A DNA stretch of 64,000 nt from Gammaproteobacteria bacterium (GCA_016194635.1 JACQBC010000013.1:1-64000); one strand, 5' to 3'. Numbered from the stretch's first letter, positions 41,464 to 48,908 are shown. A program made the numbers and translations. The notes: generated by a model not told the origin, from the letters alone.

Positions 41464-41480
41464 GTTAGGCACGAACGAAT

Positions 41481-41813
41481 ATGATCGATTTCGAAACAGC
41501 CAAACGAATCATTGCTGAACGCCTAGTCAAAATGGAGCGTGACATGAACGACTTTGGCTCCGCTTTACCTGGTCACAAGGACAAGCCCTATCTGCATCTT
41601 GTTGTAACAAAAACCACCGAATACGAATTTGGCTGGGTATTCGCGTACAACACCAGAGAGTACTTAGAAACAAACAACATTAGCTGCGCTCTTGCGGGCA
41701 ATGCGCCTCTTATCGTCGACAAAGACGATGGGCAAATATACGTAACCGGAACGGCACCTCCATTCGAGCAGTACGTCGAACAATATCGAAAAGGAATAAG
41801 AAATCGTGCCTAA
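41481..41813 (+). CDS. YrhB/Imm35-like small protein (cassette 1)
   Basis: The 110-residue protein has the pattern LVKMERDMNDFG..., HLVVTKTTEYEFGWVFAYNT and NAPLIVDKDDGQIYVTGTA, seen in YrhB-domain (immunity protein 35) proteins, which are frequent integron cassettes. Such proteins are small, cytosolic and sometimes protect against toxins; the target is unknown. The stop codon TAA lies inside the GCCTAAC of the following attC, as is common for cassettes. Confidence 0.75.
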   Translation: MIDFETAKRIIAERLVKMERDMNDFGSALPGHKDKPYLHLVVTKTTEYEFGWVFAYNTREYLETNNISCALAGNAPLIVDKDDGQIYVTGTAPPFEQYVEQYRKGIRNRA

Positions 41814-41864
41814 CAAGCGCGTCGAGTCGGGCTCACTACGTCGGCGCTTAGCGTTGCGTTGGGC
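41808..41864 (+). other. attC recombination site 1
   Basis: GCCTAAC (41808-41814) and GTTGGGC (41858-41864) are the outer boxes; AAGCGC/GCGCTT form the inner stem. The length is 57 bp, in the normal range. Confidence 0.9.
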
Positions 41865-41869
41865 GTCAC

Positions 41870-42430
41870 ATGACTGAAGCAGCAGAAATTGATCGCATCG
41901 TCTTTCGCAAAGTGACCGCCGACACATGGCGTGACTTCGAGAGACTTTTCGGATGCCGAGGCAGCCCAAAAGCTTGTTGGTGTATGGTCTGGCGCGCAAC
42001 ACCGGAGGAAGCAAGGCACACGGACGGTGCGAGCCGCAAAGCCGCCATTGCCAAACGTATCGCCGCCGGAACGACAGTGGGACTGCTTGGTTACCTCGAC
42101 GACGAACCCGTCGCGTGGTGCTCGGTGGCACCACGATCAACCTACCGTCGGCTCGTTGACGATGGCGGCCCTGACGAAGGCGTTTGGTCAATCGCTTGCT
42201 TCTTCGTGGTTCGCAGGTTACGCGGCCAAGGCATCACTCAACGAATCATTGCCGCCGCCGTTGACTTTGCCAAGTCCGGAGGCGCCTTGATTGTGGAGGC
42301 TTATCCAGTCGATCCAGAGTCCCGGAGTTATCGGTTCATGGGCTTCGTTCCGACATTCAAGGCCGCTGGTTTTCGAGAAGTGGGACGCGCCGGTACTCGG
42401 CGGCATGTGTTTCAATTGCGGGTTGCGTAA
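41870..42430 (+). CDS. GNAT-family N-acetyltransferase (cassette 2)
   Basis: The 186 residues show the acetyl-CoA fold: GLLGYLDDEPVAWCSVAPRS, then SIACFFVVRRLRGQGITQRI with the R/Q-x-x-G-x-G/A pyrophosphate loop, and YPVDPESRSYRFMGFVPTF near the C-terminus. Similar proteins are common cassette cargo; the substrate is unknown. Six bases separate attC1 from the ATG, so there is no room for a cassette promoter. Confidence 0.88.
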   Translation: MTEAAEIDRIVFRKVTADTWRDFERLFGCRGSPKACWCMVWRATPEEARHTDGASRKAAIAKRIAAGTTVGLLGYLDDEPVAWCSVAPRSTYRRLVDDGGPDEGVWSIACFFVVRRLRGQGITQRIIAAAVDFAKSGGALIVEAYPVDPESRSYRFMGFVPTFKAAGFREVGRAGTRRHVFQLRVA

Positions 42431-42444
42431 ATGCAGAGCCTGAC

Positions 42445-42508
42445 GCCCAACCCGACGGTCAAGCGGGACGCGCAAAGAGCGGCGCGCCCCTTACCTTTAC
42501 GTTGAGGC
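42445..42508 (+). other. attC recombination site 2
   Basis: GCCCAAC (42445-42451) and GTTGAGGC (42501-42508) bound the site. Inner arms AAGCGGGACGCGC and GCGCGCCCCTT pair with bulged bases, as expected for extrahelical bases of attC. Confidence 0.85.
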
Positions 42509-42607
42509 TGTAGAAAAATCCCTAAATCATAAATTTTAAGTTAATAAATGTGATCAAAAACAATGACGTATAATTGCATAAAACCGCAAAATCAAATTTT
42601 CCTACAG
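42508..42607. repeat. AT-rich 100-bp inverted-repeat segment in the brnTA cassette leader
   Basis: CTGTAGAAAAAT (42508-42519) and ATTTTCCTACAG (42596-42607) pair with one mismatch. The interior is AT-rich without a gene. The right end continues CTTCGCTAG, and a similar TTCCTACACCTCGCTAG occurs at about 47518-47535 after the glycosyltransferase. It may be a small insertion or part of the cassette's promoter region. Confidence 0.5.
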
Positions 42608-42685
42608 CTTCGCTAGGGTGTCTAGTCCATATCGTCGTATGGTTATATGTATGGCTAATATCCTCCGTTGTGCTACAATTCCTCC

Positions 42686-42964
42686 ATGGCCAAGGCCCGC
42701 TTCGACTGGGACGAAAGGAAGAATCATAAAAACCAAAGGAAACATGGCGTTTCCTTTGAGCTTGCCCAACTTTCCTTCGCAGACTCAAAGCGTGTCATTG
42801 CCGAAGACCTGAGCCACAGTCATAGCGAAATGCGGTATTACTGTATTGGCTGGGTGGGACACGGGGCCCTAACGGTTCGCTTCACATACCGTGAGGGCGT
42901 CATCCGCATTATTGGCGCTGGCTACTGGCGCAGAGGCAAGAAAATCTATGAAGACCAAAATTAA
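42686..42964 (+). CDS. brnT: BrnT-type ribonuclease toxin (cassette 3)
   Basis: The 92 residues follow the BrnT pattern: FDWDERKNHKNQRKHGVSFE, FADSKRVIAEDLSHSHSE, MRYYCIGWVG, VRFTYREGVIRIIGAGYWRR and the final KKIYED. BrnT is a RelE-fold RNase that blocks translation and is neutralised by BrnA. The frame could start upstream at a GTG (42668), but MAKARFDWDE is the family start. Its 3' end overlaps brnA by 17 bases. Confidence 0.92.
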   Translation: MAKARFDWDERKNHKNQRKHGVSFELAQLSFADSKRVIAEDLSHSHSEMRYYCIGWVGHGALTVRFTYREGVIRIIGAGYWRRGKKIYEDQN

Positions 42965-43226
42965 ATATACAGATGAACCGATGGGTAGACTCCGGGTAGT
43001 TGATGACTTCCTGCCAAAACCAGAAGAACTTGTTTTCAAGGAAGACAACGTCAAAGTTACAATAGCTTTAAGCAAGTCCAGTGTGGACTTCTTTAAAACT
43101 GAGGCGAAGAAACATCATACTTCCTATCAAGTGATGATTCGCCGACTTGTGGATCTCTATGCTTCACGGCACACAAAACCTCTAACTACACCTTCCACCG
43201 GACGCGCAAAAGCCGCGCGCCGGTGA
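42948..43226 (+). CDS. brnA: BrnA-type antitoxin (cassette 3)
   Basis: The start at 42948 (MKTKIKYTDEPMG) overlaps the brnT 3' end, as in other brnTA pairs; an upstream in-frame start at 42891 is spurious. The C-terminal ribbon-helix-helix region VKVTIALSKSSVDFFKTEAK, then YQVMIRRLVDLYAS, binds DNA and represses the operon. The last 15 or so residues are encoded within the attC site, and the stop codon lies in the attC stem. Such toxin-antitoxin cassettes can stabilise arrays. Confidence 0.9.
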   Translation: MKTKIKYTDEPMGRLRVVDDFLPKPEELVFKEDNVKVTIALSKSSVDFFKTEAKKHHTSYQVMIRRLVDLYASRHTKPLTTPSTGRAKAARR

Positions 43227-43240
43227 AGGCAACGTTAGGT
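43180..43240 (+). other. attC recombination site 3
   Basis: CTCTAAC (43180-43186) and GTTAGGT (43234-43240) are the outer boxes. The inner arms CACCTTCCACCGG-A-CGCGC and GCGCGCCGGTGAAGG pair almost perfectly with one extrahelical base. Confidence 0.93.
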
Positions 43241-43253
43241 CTATAGAACAACC

Positions 43254-43619
43254 ATGTTAATAGCGGTGAATCACGTACAGATCACGGTCCCTGAAGGCCA
43301 GGAGAAGGAAGCAAAGGAATTTTATTGTAACCTGTTGGGATTGAAGGAAGTAGAAAAACCAGATGTATTAAAACCCAATGGTGGTTTCTGGATGCAATCG
43401 GGGAATATTCAAATTCACGTAGGCATTGAAAGCGGAGTGGATCGAAATCAAACCAAAGCGCATGTCGCCTATGAAGTAACTGGTATTGAATCTTGGCGAA
43501 GCAAACTTGAAGCGGAGAATATTGTAGTACTAAATAGTCAACTGATCCCTGGTTTCAAAAGATTTGAGTTTAGAGATCCATTTGGAAATAGAGTAGAGTT
43601 ACTTGAAAAAATGGCCTAA
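43254..43619 (+). CDS. VOC (glyoxalase/bleomycin-resistance) family protein (cassette 4)
   Basis: The 121 residues begin with VNHVQITVPEGQEKEAKEFY and LGLKEVEKP, the first VOC beta-alpha-beta-beta-beta unit, and end with FRDPFGNRVELLE, the second. Candidate metal ligands are His in NHVQI, His in IQIHVGIE and Glu in RVELLE. Family members isomerise, cleave or sequester small molecules; the exact role is unknown. Confidence 0.88.
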   Translation: MLIAVNHVQITVPEGQEKEAKEFYCNLLGLKEVEKPDVLKPNGGFWMQSGNIQIHVGIESGVDRNQTKAHVAYEVTGIESWRSKLEAENIVVLNSQLIPGFKRFEFRDPFGNRVELLEKMA

Positions 43620-43691
43620 TAAGCAAATTATGTCGTTCGCTATCGTTCACTCGGACGTGGCAGAACTGCGCCGTATATTTGGTCGTTAGGC
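43614..43691 (+). other. attC recombination site 4
   Basis: GCCTAAT (43614-43620) overlaps the stop codon of the VOC gene and GTTAGGC (43685-43691) closes the 78-bp site. The stem is less regular than at site 3. Confidence 0.75.
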
Positions 43692-43712
43692 ATTAAAACC
43701 AGGAGAAACTAA

Positions 43713-43941
43713 ATGCGGTGTTATTTAACCAAGGTATGGCTGACGGGGATAGTGATTGTTTTAAGTGGGTGCGCGGCTGTAAACCCAAATAACAATGTTG
43801 GAATGAGAACTGTAGATAATGTAGAAAGATGAATATGTAAATCTCGAAAAACAACTTAGAACAATAGAAACGTATATAAAGCCAGAGTTTTTATCAAAAA
43901 TCCAAAATAATTCAGATGATTTATGTAAAGACAAACGATAA
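43713..43941 (+). pseudogene. Small lipoprotein cassette with a frameshift (cassette 5)
   Basis: AGGAG precedes an ATG at 43713. The first frame gives 39 residues with a lipobox signal (LTGIVIVLSGCAAVNPN) and stops at 43832. In the next frame the sequence continues DEYVNLEKQLRTIETYIKPE and ends KDKR at 43941, directly against attC5. Dropping one base near 43828 would join the two into a lipoprotein of about 75 residues that fills the cassette exactly. This is either a genuine single-base frameshift or a sequencing error. Confidence 0.65.
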
Positions 43942-43942
43942 T

Positions 43943-43986
43943 GCCTAACAACCGCATCGCACTCGCCGCTTCGCGATACGTTGGGC
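43943..43986 (+). other. attC recombination site 5 (very short)
   Basis: GCCTAAC (43943-43949) and GTTGGGC (43980-43986) enclose only 30 bases, with GCATCGC/GCGATAC arms. At 44 bp it is shorter than usual attC sites. Confidence 0.8.
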
Positions 43987-44343
43987 GACAAGAACGGAAT
44001 AGTGCGCCATTCGCTAAATCAAGCAGGGATGCCAAGAGGTGTGATTGGCCGATTCCTCGGTTGGATCATGGCGTGGCATAATAGCCAGGACAACAAGTGG
44101 ACCATCGACCTTCTTAACATCGACAGTAATGAACAGATTTTGGAGGTGGGCTTCGGCCCAGGAGCTGCAATCGAATCTATCGTGAGGACATATCCATCGG
44201 CTCAGGTTGCGGGATTAGATCACTCCAAGGCAATGCTTGATGCGGCGAATTATCGCAACCAGGCAGCGGTGGCTGCCGGTTATGATGAACCTAATATATC
44301 GCCGGATGGATTCAGAATGCAGACCTACGTGGATGGGTTTTAG
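43981..44343 (+). pseudogene. Truncated SAM-dependent methyltransferase (cassette 6)
   Basis: The frame begins with TTG at 43981 inside attC5; an ATG exists at 44029. It has MPRGVIGRFLGWIMAWHN, WTIDLLNI, and the SAM motif I ILEVGFGPGAAIESI, then LDHSKAMLDAA. Relatives continue for another hundred or so residues. Here NYRNQAAVAAG jumps to a short tail and the frame stops after 120 residues. The missing middle and C-terminal part suggest internal deletion, so it is probably inactive. Confidence 0.65.
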
Positions 44344-44401
44344 TATAGAATGGCATTGAGGCCCCCTTGTTTGCAGTACTCGGAATGAACAGTAGGTGTA
44401 T

Positions 44402-44450
44402 ATCCCATCTAGGAGCAGCCGCGCGGCTGAGCCTTAACGTTGAGATATCT
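44402..44450 (+). other. Degenerate attC-like site 6
   Basis: ATATCCCATC near 44402 and GTTGAGATAT (44441-44450) flank a GCAGCCGC/GCGGCTG hairpin. The left box is poor; the right ACGTTGAGAT looks like a worn core site. Confidence 0.4.
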
Positions 44451-44493
44451 GAATCATGTCATTCGCCGATAAGATCACCGCTAAGGAGCTTAG

Positions 44494-45360
44494 ATGAGAA
44501 CTAACACCTCTACCATTCAAAATGTTTCTGATACTGCTTTTTGGGTGGCATCGTATCGCGCTATTGAAAGTGAAAAAAAGAACCCGTTATTCCGAGATCC
44601 TCTTGCCGGTTTATTAGCGGGGGAATATGGAAAGAAGGTTTCCAACTCAATGAAACCCTTCGCGCAATACGCCTACTGGTCCGTGACTATTCGGACGCGC
44701 TTGATTGATGAGTACATTTTGAAATATGCAGCCCAGGGATACAAAACCGTCGTCAACCTCGGAGCAGGTCTTGATACCCGACCATATCGTCTCTCGCTTC
44801 CGCAAGAAGTCCAATGGATAGAAGTTGATTTTCCGGAAGTCATCGAGCTGAAAAATGAAAAGCTTAAAGACCAAAAACCGAAGTGCAAACTTGAGAGAAT
44901 TGGGCTGAATCTATCCCATCAAACTAAAAGAAAAAAACTGTTCGACGAATTAAATCATAGAATTGGGCCCGCTCTTATCTTAACAGAAGGGGTTATCCCA
45001 TATCTCAATGAAGATTCAGTCAGCAGTTTGGCTAATGATATGAAGGATCAATCCAATTTCAAACTATGGGTTGCTGAATATTATTCATCTAAAGTGTATC
45101 CCCGCTATCAGTCCCAAAAATTTAAAGATCTGTTGGGTGATTCGCCCTTCCAGTTTTTTCCTGCGAACTGGTTTTCTTTCTTTGAAGATTGTGGTTGGAT
45201 ACAAAAAGAAATGCACTATCTTTATGATGAAGCAGCAAAACACAACCGCAAATTTCCCCTGCCGTGGTGGGCATCGGCTCTGAAAGTCATCATTGGTGAA
45301 AAAACAATGATGAAAGACATCCGAAAGTCCTCCGCATACATTGTATTTGAGAAAAAATAA
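44494..45360 (+). CDS. Leucine-carboxyl-methyltransferase-family SAM methyltransferase (cassette 7)
   Basis: The 288 residues show the LCMT/TcmP-like class: NVSDTAFWVASYRAIESEKK, LFRDPLAGLLAGEYGKK, motif I VVNLGAGLDTRPYRLSLP, EVDFPEVIELKNEKL, and LTEGVIPYLNEDSV. Bacterial members often methylate polyketides or unknown acids. GGAG lies eight bases before the ATG. It is one of the longer cassettes. Intact. Confidence 0.87.
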   Translation: MRTNTSTIQNVSDTAFWVASYRAIESEKKNPLFRDPLAGLLAGEYGKKVSNSMKPFAQYAYWSVTIRTRLIDEYILKYAAQGYKTVVNLGAGLDTRPYRLSLPQEVQWIEVDFPEVIELKNEKLKDQKPKCKLERIGLNLSHQTKRKKLFDELNHRIGPALILTEGVIPYLNEDSVSSLANDMKDQSNFKLWVAEYYSSKVYPRYQSQKFKDLLGDSPFQFFPANWFSFFEDCGWIQKEMHYLYDEAAKHNRKFPLPWWASALKVIIGEKTMMKDIRKSSAYIVFEKK

Positions 45361-45374
45361 GAGGAATAGGGGCC

Positions 45375-45590
45375 AATGTTGAACAGCCGTCCGTCCTCAC
45401 CCTACGTTCGAGCGGGACGCCGCATCAGCGCGTCGCTACTTACTAATGAGGCGTATGGAAAGGCTACCTCCCCACCAAGACCGTCAGCAGCAGGGATGCT
45501 GCTGTCGAGCCTACAGGAAGGTATTGACGGCGTGTCTTGGTGGGGGGGTATCCTTTCTATGTGACACAGTAATAACTCTACGTCGGGAGT
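45375..45590 (+). other. Possible attC 7, interrupted by palindromic element P5
   Basis: GAGCGGGACGC...GCGTCGC (45410-45436) resembles the inner stem of the neighbouring attC sites. It is followed at once by the TTACTAATGAG end of P5. After P5, CTACGTCGGGAG (about 45577-45588) resembles a worn ACGTTRGG core. The reading that P5 landed within an attC is an inference. Confidence 0.35.
45455..45560. repeat. Palindromic element P5 (MITE-like, inverted copy of P4)
   Basis: The arms ATGGAAAGGCTACCTCCCC and its near-inverse (GGGGGGGTATCCTTTCTAT) flank the core in the opposite orientation to P4. The reverse complement, including the flanks CGCCTCATTAGTAA and TTACTGTGTCACA, matches P4 over about 130 bp with few changes. 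It sits inside the cassette array. Confidence 0.92.
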
Positions 45591-45651
45591 CAATACTCGT
45601 TAATCGTGGTTATTTATCAACACACAGTGAAAGCTACTTAAGGAAATTCGT

Positions 45652-46140
45652 ATGAAACTGATTATCTCTTGTGTTTCTTTTCTATTTTTAGGGGTGTCGA
45701 TTGCTGCAGCACAAACAGTACCGCGAGACACCCTGATTGATCGCATTGAATCCATCTACGCGCAAGCAACCATGCTATCAGCCGACTCGCCATTTATGGA
45801 AATGTTCATGGCTCCCGCCAAAACGGCCAACCCTGGAGTAAACAAAACCACTTGGTTAGGCATAAAGCAAGAGCTGGCGTTGTCTATATCCAACACCATA
45901 ACTGAAAAGGGTGGTCTGTTAGATAAGGTCCTTCGGAAATCATTGGAAAACTTATCCGACGAAGAATTGGAAAGGCTTAGACAGATTCTCAGCGATCCGG
46001 TCTATAACAAGTTCCAGGCGGCAATGGCGAGCCCAGCCACTCAAAGGCAGTTTGCGCAAGCTCTGCTGGGTAATGCGTTAAAACTTAACACAGCAATTAA
46101 TGCTGTACTTGTGCGCCATAACCTAAAGGAGGTGCATTAA
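45652..46140 (+). CDS. Secreted DUF2059-like protein (cassette 8)
   Basis: The signal peptide is IISCVSFLFLGVSIAAAQ. The mature part is all-helical: VPRDTLIDRIESIYAQATML, ENLSDEELERLRQILSDP and VYNKFQAAMAS, a pattern found in DUF2059-type periplasmic proteins. Function unknown. It follows P5 and precedes attC at 46150. The 45361-45651 gap holds P5 and possible attC halves. Confidence 0.7.
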   Translation: MKLIISCVSFLFLGVSIAAAQTVPRDTLIDRIESIYAQATMLSADSPFMEMFMAPAKTANPGVNKTTWLGIKQELALSISNTITEKGGLLDKVLRKSLENLSDEELERLRQILSDPVYNKFQAAMASPATQRQFAQALLGNALKLNTAINAVLVRHNLKEVH

Positions 46141-46149
46141 ATATGTCGC

Positions 46150-46211
46150 CCCCAACGAGCTGCGCCAGGGAACGCGCCAAAAGCCGCGCGTCCCTCAACT
46201 TTACATTAGGC
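46150..46211 (+). other. attC recombination site 8
   Basis: CCCCAAC (46150-46156) and ATTAGGC (46205-46211) bound the site. AGGGA-ACGCGC and CGCGCGTCCCT form the inner stem around CAAAAGC, very similar in design to site 3. Confidence 0.85.
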
Positions 46212-46226
46212 TTTTGAGGCAAATTA

Positions 46227-47507
46227 ATGCGTATTGGAATGCAAACCTGGGGTAGCCATGGGGATATTCGTCCCTTTATGGCGTTAGCAAGTGGTCTTCA
46301 ATCCGCTGGACATGATGTCACATTGTTGGTGACAAGCGTCGATGGTGTTAATTACAGCGGATCCGCGTCCGCTTTAAATATCAAGCTCGAGCATATCGCA
46401 TCACCTGTCCTTCAAACCAAGGAAGAGTATGCACAGCTAACGGAGTTAGTTTTTAATGCGACCAACCCCATAACGCAGATTAAGACGATAATGACCAAAG
46501 CGTTGGTGCCGGTGGAACAAGAGATGTACCGAGCCGCCGAAAAATTGTGTCAAGACAATGATATTATCATCGGGCATTACTTCCATTACCCTATACAAAC
46601 AGCCGCGCAAAAATTTACTCGGCCCTATGTGAGCATTGCACTGTCACTGGGAGGAATTCCTTCCGTCAACATCCCGCCCGCGGGCGCTCCGAATTGGGGA
46701 AGAGGCGGGAATAGGTTTTTTTGGTGGTTAGCCAAATCCATTCTCAATAAAGGCATCAAACCTTACGTCGACAGGTTAAGAGTCCAGCAAGGTTTGGCGC
46801 CCGCTGATGATATGCTGTTAGACGTATGGTTTTCATCTGAACTTAATCTGATCGCGGTAAGTCCTGAACTCTGTGAGCAACAGGAGGATTGGCCTGAGAA
46901 TCACCGTGTCTGCGGTTTTTTCAACCTGCCTAATATTAAAAACGAGGGGACTGTTTCCAGCGAATTAGAAAAGTTTTTAACCCGCGGGCCTGCGCCTGTT
47001 TATATGACCTTTGGCAGTATGGTTTCAACGCTTCCTGAATTACAAATTGAACTCCTAACCCTGTTCACACAGGCAACGGAACTCGTGGGGTGCCGCGCGA
47101 TTATTCAAGCATCGTTATGGAAAGAATGTCGGTTTGAATCTTCAGCAACGATTCATTACGTCAGCCATTCCCCCCATGGACTGGTTTTTCCTAGATGTGC
47201 TGCCGTGGTACATCATGGCGGTGCCGGAACCTCACAGGCAGCAACGCGGGCAGGGCTTGCATCTATTGTCGTCGCTCATATTGATGAGCAGAAGTCGTGG
47301 GGGGCGGCATTAAAGCGCATGGGTGTAGCCCCCGGTGTTTTGGTGAGAAAGAACCTAACCAGTAAAGCCCTAGCCAAGAAAATCCATGTGGTTCTTGGAT
47401 CGCTGGCGATGCAGGAACGGGCGAAAGCAATTGGGAAATCCATGCGCAAGGAGGATGGCGTCAGAAACGCCGTCGAGTTGATAAATGAGAAATTCAAAAA
47501 AATGTGA
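46227..47507 (+). CDS. GT1-family (MGT/UGT-like) glycosyltransferase (cassette 9)
   Basis: The 426 residues begin MRIGMQTWGSHGDIRPFMAL, the acceptor-binding half, and carry the GT1 donor-site signature: PVYMTFGSMVS, AAVVHHGGAGTSQAATRAGL and HIDEQKSWG. Such enzymes transfer sugars to small hydrophobic acceptors such as sterols, macrolides or flavonoids. At about 1.3 kb it is unusually long for a cassette. The Gly-His-Asp start and the His-Gly-Gly motif are intact, so it is probably active. Confidence 0.9.
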   Translation: MRIGMQTWGSHGDIRPFMALASGLQSAGHDVTLLVTSVDGVNYSGSASALNIKLEHIASPVLQTKEEYAQLTELVFNATNPITQIKTIMTKALVPVEQEMYRAAEKLCQDNDIIIGHYFHYPIQTAAQKFTRPYVSIALSLGGIPSVNIPPAGAPNWGRGGNRFFWWLAKSILNKGIKPYVDRLRVQQGLAPADDMLLDVWFSSELNLIAVSPELCEQQEDWPENHRVCGFFNLPNIKNEGTVSSELEKFLTRGPAPVYMTFGSMVSTLPELQIELLTLFTQATELVGCRAIIQASLWKECRFESSATIHYVSHSPHGLVFPRCAAVVHHGGAGTSQAATRAGLASIVVAHIDEQKSWGAALKRMGVAPGVLVRKNLTSKALAKKIHVVLGSLAMQERAKAIGKSMRKEDGVRNAVELINEKFKKM

Positions 47508-47573
47508 GGGTTGGATCTTCCTACACCTCGCTAGACGTCAAACTTCCATTTAGCGAACATGAGGATATAAACG

Positions 47574-48200
47574 ATGGCACATTTTCAACGGGCTGTTGGT
47601 GCAGCAGTCATTCTTAACACGGTTATCGTGGTCGGCGAAGCGGTCGCCGGGCTACACGCAAACAGTTTGAGTTTGCTGGTTGATAGTGTGCATAATTTTT
47701 CCGATGAGCTGGCACTGCTTTGCCTCTACTTAGCCTTTTTCCTGCCCGCCTATCTTGGTCGTCAGTCGCAACGCGTGGCAAACGTCCTTAACTCTTTAGG
47801 TTTAATCACGCTGTGTGGCGTCGCTATCGCGCAAGCCGTGGTAAGGTTCCAACATCCACCGCAGGTTTCAGGAGTCATCCCCATGCTCGCCGGTTTTGCG
47901 GCTGCGGCCGCAAACTACGGTGTGGCCAGACTACTGCGCGAGATGGCGAGTTACAACGCGACCGCGCGGCTTGCGTATCTCCACAACAAAGGCGATGTCG
48001 TAGTGTCGCTCGCGCCTGTACTGGCGGGAGCCTTGGTTTTTCTTACCGGGCGTAACCAAGCCGACGTACTCGTCGCAGTCAGCGTCGCGGCGTGGTTGGC
48101 ATTCTCCACCGCCCGTGAAGTACGGACTTCCGCCAACGAGTTGTTGTGGCCTGAGCATGTCGAGTGTCTACACCCTGTGCCATCGGTGGACCACACTTGA
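47574..48200 (+). CDS. Short cation-diffusion-facilitator (CDF) protein
   Basis: The 208 residues have five or six membrane helices. The metal-site motif in TM2 (LLVDSVHNFSDELALL) has Asp and His, and the TM5-like motif is LHNKGDVVVSL. CDF transporters move Zn2+, Cd2+ or other divalent ions out of the cytoplasm. The usual C-terminal cytoplasmic domain (about 90 residues) is missing, as in some small CDF proteins. It lies 66 bp after the glycosyltransferase with no clear attC between, so the two may share a cassette. Confidence 0.82.
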   Translation: MAHFQRAVGAAVILNTVIVVGEAVAGLHANSLSLLVDSVHNFSDELALLCLYLAFFLPAYLGRQSQRVANVLNSLGLITLCGVAIAQAVVRFQHPPQVSGVIPMLAGFAAAAANYGVARLLREMASYNATARLAYLHNKGDVVVSLAPVLAGALVFLTGRNQADVLVAVSVAAWLAFSTAREVRTSANELLWPEHVECLHPVPSVDHT

Positions 48201-48201
48201 C

Positions 48202-48253
48202 ACCCAACATTACCTTCGAGCGGGACGCACTCCTCAACGTTGCGTCATCCCTC
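48202..48253 (+). other. Partial attC-like site
   Basis: ACCCAAC (48202-48208) and a GGGACGCA/TGCGTCATCCC stem resemble the left part of an attC. No GTTRRRY box is found on the right, so the site seems truncated. Confidence 0.4.
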
Positions 48254-48355
48254 ACCAGAATATGAAAATTTTCTATTCATCCTTTGGCGCCTTAATGCGG
48301 CCCTTGGACCGCGATTCCAGTTCTACCACCGCAGATACACCATGAGGAGGCATCC

Positions 48356-48730
48356 ATGAAGATCACTGATCCGAAAAACCTCAACGCGCATTACAACGCA
48401 CTTTTCCGGGCCGGCGATCTCGAAGGATTGGTGGGCCTATACGAGAGCAGTGCAATTCTTTGCCCGGCTCCGGGGCGTCAACTTCATGGGCATGAGCAGA
48501 TTCGAGAGCAAATGCGAGCGCTGCTTACTTTACAAGGAGAACTGGTCGCTACCCAGCTTTCCTGTGTGCAACACGATGGCTTGGCAATGTTGCATGCCAC
48601 GTGGAGCTTTAAGGGCACCGATAAAGCAGGCAATGCGGTCGATATTGGGGGTTACTCTTCTAAGCTGGCGAGAAAGGGGGCAGATGGAGCATGGCGCTAC
48701 ATCATGGACCTGCCTGTCGCACTCGCGTGA
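48356..48730 (+). CDS. SnoaL-like / DUF4440-type small protein (cassette 10)
   Basis: The 124-residue NTF2-fold protein has HYNALFRAGDLEGLVGLYE, LHGHEQIREQMRALL and the closing strand DGAWRYIMDLP. Related proteins are ketosteroid-isomerase-like; many are uncharacterised. AGGAGG precedes the ATG. Function unknown. Confidence 0.8.
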   Translation: MKITDPKNLNAHYNALFRAGDLEGLVGLYESSAILCPAPGRQLHGHEQIREQMRALLTLQGELVATQLSCVQHDGLAMLHATWSFKGTDKAGNAVDIGGYSSKLARKGADGAWRYIMDLPVALA

Positions 48731-48803
48731 GATTGTCCTTGCCTTCGGCTAGTCGTTATACTTGTCAACATGATTAACATTGAATTCTCCGACAGGAGAC
48801 TTC

Positions 48804-48899
48804 CACTCCATAAGTTCACGCCCGTGCTGGGCGTATACAAGACGCTCCTGCCGCCGTCGGCACGGGCGCAGCGTCGTGCAGAATTTAGTTGTTAGAGTG
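48804..48899 (+). other. attC-like recombination site 10
   Basis: CACTCCATAAG (48804-48814) and GTTAGAGTG (48891-48899) are imperfectly inverse outer boxes. CGCCCGTGC and GCACGGGCG give a strong inner stem. The next gene starts ten bases after the site. Confidence 0.65.
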
Positions 48900-48908
48900 C
48901 AGGACCCA

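Noticed and set aside
40909-41470. Integron integrase or attI at the left end of the array
   Set aside because: No tyrosine-recombinase motif is seen on either strand. Only a lone GTTAGGC marks the border.
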